From the NCBI GenBank assembly GCA_050247255.1, contig JBFWUM010000041.1, forward strand, positions 1 to 39,294: DNA of 39,294 bases, in the 5' to 3' direction. The notes under the pieces are model-generated. The model had not been told where the DNA came from. It saw only the letters and a program-made list of their open reading frames with translations, and searched no databases. The stretch's first letter is position 1. Every line of letters starts with the position of its first letter. Position numbers and translations under genes: made by a program. This stretch comes from JBFWUM01 sp050247255 (GTDB lineage: Bacteria > Acidobacteriota > Vicinamibacteria > Vicinamibacterales > UBA2999). Below, in pieces: positions 34,021-39,294 of the stretch.

Positions 34021-34049
34021 GGGCCACCGAGGCACCGAGACACCGAGAT
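34021..34049. repeat. Left arm of 29-bp perfect inverted repeat
   Basis: The arm GGGCCACCGAGGCACCGAGA (first 20 of 29 bases) is three CACCGAG heptamers on an 8-bp period. An exact reverse-complement copy lies at 34561-34589. The lipoprotein gene between them stops two bases inside this arm (34051). Confidence 0.9.
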
Positions 34050-34050
34050 C

Positions 34051-34524
34051 CTATTGTTCTTCTCCGCGAGTCCTGACGTGGACCATGGCGAACTCGGCTC
34101 CTGCTCCGCTGGGTTTGACCGCCACGATCCGCTGATCGGACTCTCTTCCGGCGACTAGCTGAACTTCGCCCGAGGTCGGTTCAGGCTCACAGACCGGCCG
34201 GTCGTCCTTGAACTGGACGTCGCCACGACATTCGAGCACCGGCCCGTACTCCTGCATCGCCTCACGGTAGAACGCGATCACGGCGGCCGGGGCATCGTCG
34301 GTTTCGAACTCCGCGGCCACGACGCCCAGCCCAAAGAACGAGGTGTCGATGTTCACCCTGGCGCTCTCGGGGCGATCGCCCTCCTGAACGAGCCGCGCCC
34401 CGGGGTAGTTCGGCAACCCGGTGTCGCGGCCGTCGACGTCCTCCCCCACATCGATACTGCAGGCGGACATGGAAACCGCCAACGTCGCGGCGAGGATGGT
34501 CGGAAGCCTTGAGATCCGCATCAT
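34051..34524 (-). CDS. Small lipoprotein of unknown function
   Basis: ATG at 34524 (a second ATG at 34521) opens 157 residues. The signal sequence ends in LAVSMSAC, which fits a lipobox with Cys21 or Cys22 as the lipidated residue although Met replaces the usual Leu. The mature part starts SIDVGEDVDGRDTGLPNYPG and includes GLGVVAAEFETDDAPAAVIA and FYREAMQEYGPVLECRG, reminiscent of small secreted Acidobacteriota proteins. No known catalytic motif was recognised. The open frame reads on upstream through the assembly gap and over the E1 gene; that is a shadow. The gene is enclosed by perfect 29-bp inverted repeats. Confidence 0.75.
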   Translation of the reverse strand: MMRISRLPTILAATLAVSMSACSIDVGEDVDGRDTGLPNYPGARLVQEGDRPESARVNIDTSFFGLGVVAAEFETDDAPAAVIAFYREAMQEYGPVLECRGDVQFKDDRPVCEPEPTSGEVQLVAGRESDQRIVAVKPSGAGAEFAMVHVRTRGEEQ

Positions 34525-34560
34525 GCCCACTCGATACGCCACAAACCCGCAGAGAGTTCC

Positions 34561-34589
34561 ATCTCGGTGTCTCGGTGCCTCGGTGGCCC
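34561..34589. repeat. Right arm of 29-bp perfect inverted repeat
   Basis: This is the exact reverse complement of 34021-34049, ending directly at the first N of the assembly gap. The assembler probably broke here because the repeat is present elsewhere in the genome. Confidence 0.9.
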
Positions 34590-34689
34590 NNNNNNNNNNN
34601 NNNNNNNNNNNNNNNNNNNNNNNNNNNNNNNNNNNNNNNNNNNNNNNNNNNNNNNNNNNNNNNNNNNNNNNNNNNNNNNNNNNNNNNNN
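34590..34689. other. Assembly gap (100 Ns)
   Basis: Exactly 100 Ns, the conventional placeholder for a gap of unknown length. The start of the E1 alpha-beta gene and probably some intergenic sequence are missing here. Confidence 0.98.
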
Positions 34690-36624
34690 GCGGGCCGCCA
34701 CCTGCGCCCTGGCTACGACTGGTTCTTCCCGTACTACCGCGACCGCGCGCTCTGCCTGGCGCTCGGCATGACCGCGCTCGAGATGCTGCTGGCCTCGGTC
34801 GGCGCCAAGGACGACCCGGCCAATGGCGGGCGGCAGATGCCGTCGCACTGGGGCCACAGGAAGCTCAACATCCCGTCGCAGAGCAGCGCCACCGGCACGC
34901 AGTGCCTGCACGCGGTCGGCGCGGCGGAAGCGGGCCGCCTCTATCAGCGCATCACCGCGATCGAGGGGCGCGAGGAGCGCTTCCACGATGACGAGGTCAC
35001 CTACGTCTCGGTCGGCGACGGCGCGACGAGCGAAGGCGAGTTCTGGGAATCGCTCAACACCGCCTGCACCGAAAAGCTGCCGGTCATCTATCTCGTCGAG
35101 GACAACGGCTACGCCATCTCGGTGCCGGTGGAAGTGCAGACGCCCGGCGGCGACATCTCGCGCCTCGTCGAGAGCTTCCCGTCGCTGCGGGTCTTCCGCT
35201 GCGACGGCACCGACTACCTGGCGAGCCACCGCACCATGCGCGAGGCGGTGGAGCACGTGCGCGCGCGCAAGGGTCCGGCCTTCGTCCACGCCACGGTGAT
35301 CCGCCCCTACTCGCACTCGCTCTCGGACGACGAGAAGCTGTACAAGACGGCGGCGGAACGCGAGGCCGAGGCGCGCCGCGACCCGCTCGTGCGCATGCGC
35401 CAGTTCCTCAGGCAGGAAGGGCTGGCAAGTGACGAGGACTTCGCCGACGTGCTCGCGTCGGTCGAGCGCGAGGTGAACGAGGCCGCGCGCCAGGCGCTGG
35501 CGGCCGAGAAGCCCTCGCCAGACACCGCCACGCACTACGTGTTCTCGCCCGATGTCGACCCGACCTCCGAGGCGTTCGCGACCGACCCGCAGCCACACGG
35601 CAAGCCCGACACGATGGTGGCGGCCATCAACCGGACGCTGAAGGACGAGATGGCGCGCGAGCCGCGCATGGTCGTATTCGGCGAGGACGTGGCCGATGCC
35701 AGCCGCGAGGACGTGCTGTCCTCCGTCGCCGGCAAGGGCGGCGTGTTCAAGGTCACCCACGGCCTGCAGCGCGCGTTCGGCGGCACCCGCGTGTTCAACT
35801 CGCCGATTGCCGAGGCGAACATCATCGGCCGCGGCGTCGGCATGGCGCTGCGCGGCCTCAAGCCGGTCGTCGAGATCCAGTTCTTCGACTACATCTGGCC
35901 GGCGTTCATGCAACTGCGCGACGAGATGGCGATGATGCGCTACCGCTCGGCCAATCACTGGTCGTGCGGCATGGTCGTCCGCGTCCCGATCGGCGGCTAC
36001 CTGCGCGGCGGCGCGCCGTACCACAGCCAGTCGGGCGTCTCGATCTTCGCGCACTCGCCGGGCATCCGCATTGCCTTCCCGTCGAACGCGCAGGACGCCG
36101 CGGGGCTCCTGCGCACGGCGATCCGCTGCGACGACCCGGTGCTGTTCCTCGAGCACAAGCACCTCTACCGGCAGACCTACAACAAGGGGGCCTACCCGGG
36201 CGCCGACTACATGGTGCCCTTCGGCAAGGCCTCGGTCGTGCGCGAAGGCAGCGACGTCGTCGTCCTCACCTGGGGCGCGCTCGTGCAGCGATCGCTGCTG
36301 GCGGCGCAGCAGGCCGAGAAGGACGGCATCAGCGTCGCCGTGATCGACCTGCGCACGATCATCCCCTACGACTGGGACACGATTGCCGAGTACACGCGCC
36401 GCACCAGCCGCGTGATCGTCGCCCACGAAGACCAGCTCACCGCCGGATTCGGCGCCGAGATCGCCGCCCGGATCGGCGAGGAGCTGTTCGAGCATCTCGA
36501 CGCCCCGGTCAGGCGCGTCGCCGCGCTCGATTGCCCGGTGGCGTACGCGCCGGTGCTCGAGGAAGTGATCCTGCCCGGATCGGCCGATGTCCTGAAGGCC
36601 ATTCGTGCGACAGCCGCCTACTAG
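34690..36624 (+). CDS. Fused 2-oxoacid dehydrogenase E1 alpha-beta subunits, 5' end lost in gap
   Basis: The frame is open from the first base after the gap. The alpha-like part includes LRPGYDWFFPYYRDRALCLA, the thiamine-diphosphate motif GDGATSEGEFWESL followed about 20 residues later by VEDNGYAIS, and FVHATVIRPYSHSLSDD. After a linker near 35580 the beta part begins (MVAAINRTLKDEMAREPRMV, then VFGEDVADASRED, RVFNSPIAEANIIGRGVGMA and RVPIGGYLRGGAPYHSQS). This is the branched-chain/pyruvate E1 type with both halves on one chain. The N-terminal region is absent because it lies in the gap. E1 decarboxylates a 2-oxoacid and passes the acyl group to an E2 lipoyl protein. No E2 or E3 gene is in the window. 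Confidence 0.9.
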   Translation, partial: AGRHLRPGYDWFFPYYRDRALCLALGMTALEMLLASVGAKDDPANGGRQMPSHWGHRKLNIPSQSSATGTQCLHAVGAAEAGRLYQRITAIEGREERFHDDEVTYVSVGDGATSEGEFWESLNTACTEKLPVIYLVEDNGYAISVPVEVQTPGGDISRLVESFPSLRVFRCDGTDYLASHRTMREAVEHVRARKGPAFVHATVIRPYSHSLSDDEKLYKTAAEREAEARRDPLVRMRQFLRQEGLASDEDFADVLASVEREVNEAARQALAAEKPSPDTATHYVFSPDVDPTSEAFATDPQPHGKPDTMVAAINRTLKDEMAREPRMVVFGEDVADASREDVLSSVAGKGGVFKVTHGLQRAFGGTRVFNSPIAEANIIGRGVGMALRGLKPVVEIQFFDYIWPAFMQLRDEMAMMRYRSANHWSCGMVVRVPIGGYLRGGAPYHSQSGVSIFAHSPGIRIAFPSNAQDAAGLLRTAIRCDDPVLFLEHKHLYRQTYNKGAYPGADYMVPFGKASVVREGSDVVVLTWGALVQRSLLAAQQAEKDGISVAVIDLRTIIPYDWDTIAEYTRRTSRVIVAHEDQLTAGFGAEIAARIGEELFEHLDAPVRRVAALDCPVAYAPVLEEVILPGSADVLKAIRATAAY

Positions 36625-37627
36625 ACTGCTGCTGCTCCTCCTGCTGGCCTGCGCCGTGCGCCCGGGCTCGGCGCTGCAGCTGGAAGTCCTGCGCCCGGTC
36701 GCCAGCCTGCCGCCGCACATCGTCGGCCTCTTCGAGGAGCCGATCGGCTTCCAGCAACCGCCCGGCGGCGCGTATTACGTCTTCGATCGCCGCGCCCACG
36801 CGGTGTTCACGGTCGATGCGGATCGCTCGGCCGCGCGCAAGCTGGTCGAGATCGGCCCCGAGATGGGGCGCATCATCCAGCCGCGCGGCTTCGACGTGGC
36901 GGCCAACGGATCGTTCGTCATCGCCGATGCGCCACGGGCGCAGGAACGGATTCAGATCTTCGGCGGCGGCGGGATCCGGACCAACGGCTTCTTCCTGCCC
37001 GGCACGCCGGTCGCCGGCGTGTCGTTCGGCAACTTCGTGCTCAGCGGCGTCGCCGCCATCCAGTATTCCGGCCAGCGGCTGATCGTGAGCCACCCGGAAA
37101 GCGGCGCGCTGTTCACCGAGTACTCGCTCGGCGGAAGCCCGCTGCGCAACATCGGGCGGCTGCGGGCGACCGGCTTCGAGTCCGATCGCGAGCTGCACGT
37201 CGCGCTCAACGCCGGCCTGCCGCTCATCGACCCCACCGGCGGCTATTACTACGTGTTCCCGGCCGGACGGCCGATGTTCCGCAAGTACGGCGCGGACGGC
37301 ACCCTGCTTTACGAGCGCCACATCGAGGGGCGCGAGCTCGACGGCTACCTGGCGAGCATGCCGACACGCTGGCCGGCCCGGCGCCTCGGCGACCGCCAGC
37401 TTCCCTACGTCGCGCCGATCGTCAAGTCGGCGGCGGTCAGCCCCGGCGGCGAGCTCTGGATCTCGCTGACACTCCCGTACACCTACGTCTACGATCGCGA
37501 CGGCGACAAGTCGCGCACCGTCCAGTTCAACGCCACCGGCCCCTTCAGCCCGACGAGCATGTCGTTCACAGCCACCGGGCGCCTGCTGGTGACACCGGGG
37601 TGCTTCGAGTTCGAACCAGGCTCCTAA
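36605..37627 (+). CDS. Secreted beta-propeller-like protein
   Basis: GTG at 36605 overlaps the E1 stop by 20 bp. The 340-residue product has a signal peptide (MRQPPTRLLLLLLLACAVRP...SALQ) and several repeating strand-rich segments: GGAYYVFDRRAHAVFTVDAD, FDVAANGSFVIADAPRAQER, GGYYYVFPAGRPMFRKYGAD and VSPGGELWISLTLPYTYVYD. These look like NHL/six-bladed propeller blades. No catalytic residue pattern was identified. It might bind a periplasmic ligand; its link to E1 is positional only. Confidence 0.7.
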   Translation: MRQPPTRLLLLLLLACAVRPGSALQLEVLRPVASLPPHIVGLFEEPIGFQQPPGGAYYVFDRRAHAVFTVDADRSAARKLVEIGPEMGRIIQPRGFDVAANGSFVIADAPRAQERIQIFGGGGIRTNGFFLPGTPVAGVSFGNFVLSGVAAIQYSGQRLIVSHPESGALFTEYSLGGSPLRNIGRLRATGFESDRELHVALNAGLPLIDPTGGYYYVFPAGRPMFRKYGADGTLLYERHIEGRELDGYLASMPTRWPARRLGDRQLPYVAPIVKSAAVSPGGELWISLTLPYTYVYDRDGDKSRTVQFNATGPFSPTSMSFTATGRLLVTPGCFEFEPGS

Positions 37628-37648
37628 TCACAGCGGTTACGAAGATCT

Positions 37649-37717
37649 TCACCACAAAGATCACAAAGAACACTAAGGTTTACTATCCCTTTGTGAGCTT
37701 TGTGCCCATTGTGGTGA
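37649..37717. repeat. 69-bp imperfect palindrome with iterated CACAAAG units
   Basis: The left arm (37649-37678) consists of CACAAAG, CACAAAG, CACTAAG on a 9-bp period after TCAC. The right arm (37687-37717) is an imperfect reverse complement ending in GTGGTGA. The two are separated by a short AT-rich loop. It fills the gap between the propeller gene and the ABC ATPase and may stop transcription. Confidence 0.75.
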
Positions 37718-37727
37718 GTACGTCTCC

Positions 37728-38615
37728 GTGGGCTCCGTGGTGCTGACAGCGACACATCTCTCCCGCCGCTTCGGCACGCGTGTGGCCGTCGAGGATGCGT
37801 CGTTCGAGCTGCACAGCGGCGAGATCTTCGCCCTGCTCGGCCCCAACGGCGCGGGGAAGACGACGACGCTGCGGATGCTGGCGGGGTTGATTCGCCCTTC
37901 GTCCGGCGAGGTGCATCGCCGCGGCCACCTCGGGTTCCTCACCGAGGCGCCGGGGCTGTGGGATCGGCTCACGGTGCGACAGAACCTCTCGGTGTACGCG
38001 CGGTTGCACGGGCTGCCGCAGCCGGCACGGGCCGTCGACGAAGCGCTCGAGCTCTTCGGTATCCGTGAGCGCGCCGCCGACTTCACCGCGCAGCTGTCCA
38101 AGGGGCTCAAGCAGCGCGTGGCGCTGGCGCGGACGCTGCTCCATAAGCCCGAGATCGTCCTCCTCGACGAACCGACATCGGGCCTGGACCCCGAGAGCGC
38201 GCGCGACGTTCGCGACCTGATCCTGCGCCTGCGCTCGGAGCGGCGGGCGGTCCTGCTCTCGACGCACAACCTCGCCGAGGCCCAGCGCGTGGCCGATCGC
38301 GTCGGCGTGCTGCGGACCCGCATGGTCGCCGTCGATACGCCGGCAGCGCTGCGCGCGCGGCTCTTCGGCTCCCGGCTGCGGGTGCGCGTCGGCCAGGCCG
38401 CCGACGGGTTCGTCGCCGCGGCGGCAGGCCCGGGTGTCAACGACGTCCAGGCGGACGACCGCACCCTGTCGATGGCGGTTGACGATGCCGCGGGGCGCGC
38501 GCCGGCAATTGTCAGGCGGCTGGTCGCCGCCGGCGCCGACATCGAGGAGGTGGTTGCCGACGAGGCGTCGCTCGAGGACGTCTACCTGCGGCTCATTGGG
38601 GGCGCGCGGTCATGA
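37728..38615 (+). CDS. ABC transporter ATP-binding protein
   Basis: This 295-residue cytoplasmic ATPase has Walker A GPNGAGKTT, the signature LSKGLKQRVALA, Walker B IVLLDEPTSGLDPESA and the switch histidine in LLSTHNLAEA. A C-terminal domain of about 75 residues follows, as in ABC-2-type exporters (drug/Na+ efflux). The annotated GTG at 37728 is followed by other GTGs (37737, 37740); the start is not certain. It is coupled to the permease downstream by an ATGA overlap. Confidence 0.93.
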   Translation: MGSVVLTATHLSRRFGTRVAVEDASFELHSGEIFALLGPNGAGKTTTLRMLAGLIRPSSGEVHRRGHLGFLTEAPGLWDRLTVRQNLSVYARLHGLPQPARAVDEALELFGIRERAADFTAQLSKGLKQRVALARTLLHKPEIVLLDEPTSGLDPESARDVRDLILRLRSERRAVLLSTHNLAEAQRVADRVGVLRTRMVAVDTPAALRARLFGSRLRVRVGQAADGFVAAAAGPGVNDVQADDRTLSMAVDDAAGRAPAIVRRLVAAGADIEEVVADEASLEDVYLRLIGGARS

Positions 38616-39294
38616 CTCGCGTGCTCGCGCTCCTTGGCAAGGAGCTGGCCGACCTCGCCCGGAACCGCACCGTCTTCTTTCCCGCCATCCTGACCGGCGT
38701 GACCGCGATGATCATCCCGTTCTTCGTGGCGATCGTCGTCCCCTACTTCGCCGGCGAGCAGCTGTCGGACTCGAGCGACTTCCAGGTGGCGATCGAGATG
38801 TATCAGCAGCAGCCCGGGATGCGGTCACTCGACCCGGAGGCGGCCATCCAGGCGTGGATCTTCCAGCAGTTCCTCCTGCTGCTGGTGCTGACGCCGATCG
38901 CCGGCGCCATGTCCGTAGCGGCGTACACGGTGATCGGCGAGAAGCAGGCGCGCACCCTCGAGCCGCTGCTCGCCACGCCGATCACCACATTCGAGCTGCT
39001 CGCGGCCAAGGTCCTCGGCTCGTTGATTCCTGCCGTCGGCCTCGCGATCGGCGGGTTCACCGTCTACGTGCTGCTGGTCTGGCTGTTCGCGCGTCAGGGG
39101 GTCCACACGGCGTTGTTGAACCCGCGGTCGCTGGCCACGGTCTTCATCATCGGGCCGCTGGCCTCGCTGGCGGCGCTGCAGCTGGCGGTGTGCGTGTCGT
39201 CGCGGGTGAACGACGTGCGCAGCGCCCAGCAGATCGGCGCGCTCATCATCCTGCCGTTGACGGGGCTGCTGGTCGCCCAGCTGATGGGCCGGGT
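38612..39294 (+). CDS. ABC-2-type transporter permease, 3' truncated by window
   Basis: ATG at 38612 overlaps the stop of the ATPase (ATGA). The frame remains open to the window end, 227 codons. It starts MTRVLALLGKELADLARNRT, a cytoplasmic amphipathic start, then a first membrane helix (FPAILTGVTAMIIPFFVAIV), a periplasmic loop with YQQQPG, and further helices (FLLLLVLTPIAGAMSVAAYT; VGLAIGGFTVYVLLVWLFA). GEKQARTLEPLLATPITTFE is the typical ABC-2 coupling segment. It should form an exporter with the ATPase. Substrate is unknown. Confidence 0.9.
   Translation, partial: MTRVLALLGKELADLARNRTVFFPAILTGVTAMIIPFFVAIVVPYFAGEQLSDSSDFQVAIEMYQQQPGMRSLDPEAAIQAWIFQQFLLLLVLTPIAGAMSVAAYTVIGEKQARTLEPLLATPITTFELLAAKVLGSLIPAVGLAIGGFTVYVLLVWLFARQGVHTALLNPRSLATVFIIGPLASLAALQLAVCVSSRVNDVRSAQQIGALIILPLTGLLVAQLMGR

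Noticed and set aside
34021..34049. CRISPR-like short tandem repeats (CACCGAG)
   Set aside because: Units are 7 bp with 1-bp spacing and only three copies; no spacers, no cas genes.
34567..34689. Start of the E1 frame upstream of and within the Ns
   Set aside because: The ATG upstream of the gap lies in the inverted repeat and is joined to E1 only by a placeholder of arbitrary length.
34051..36720. 889-residue minus-strand frame running through the Ns and over the E1 gene
   Set aside because: It reads through the gap placeholder and lies antisense to E1; only its last 157 residues, below 34524, are a credible gene.

Overview
The window is a high-GC bacterial scaffold, most likely from an Acidobacteriota of the Vicinamibacteria type. 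The clues are a TIGR03435-family secreted protein (a family expanded in soil Acidobacteriota), strong G/C third-position bias, frequent GTG/TTG starts and many small intergenic palindromes. A run of exactly 100 Ns (34590-34689) shows that it is a scaffolded draft or metagenome assembly. Taxonomy is inferred from gene content only.

Layout. (1) 1-3911: the end of a two-domain VOC protein, a 44-residue zinc-ribbon microprotein, a frameshifted TIGR03435 gene, a 100-residue protein of unknown function and a B12-binding-type radical SAM protein (TIGR03960-like). (2) 4171-20451, minus strand: a nearly complete dcw (division and cell wall) cluster in the order mraZ-rsmH-ftsL-ftsI-murE-murF-mraY-murD-ftsW-murG-murC-ftsQ-ftsA-ftsZ. 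Most junctions are ATGA/GTGA overlaps, so translation is probably coupled. The cluster starts at a strong sigma70-type promoter (TTGACA-17-TACTAT) followed by three 10-bp-spaced GTGG boxes that look like the MraZ autoregulatory operator. ddl, murB and lpxC are absent. (3) 20587-33996, plus strand: a tightly packed run with a YchF-like GTPase, four glycosyltransferases, two extended-SDR sugar-nucleotide enzymes, a DegT-type aminotransferase, a secreted STN-domain protein, a GNAT-like protein, a YqeY-like protein, a MurJ-type flippase, an MFS transporter and a rhomboid protease. The first nine or so genes look like a surface-glycan locus. (4) 34021-39294: a small lipoprotein gene bracketed by perfect 29-bp inverted repeats, the assembly gap, a fused E1 alpha-beta 2-oxoacid dehydrogenase missing its 5' end, a secreted propeller-like protein, and an ABC ATPase with its permease, which runs off the window.

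The most unusual signal is the set of palindromic elements. One family (stem GGCACCCC, 5-nt loop) occurs after the zinc-ribbon gene and as an inverted pair inside the murF coding sequence, where it adds an in-frame peptide. A second group has arms built of three or more 7-bp CAC-type units (4001-4166, 34021/34561, 37649-37717). A third large palindrome interrupts the dcw operon between murD and ftsW and contains the murD stop codon.

No tRNA, rRNA, CRISPR array, insertion-sequence transposase or phage gene was seen.
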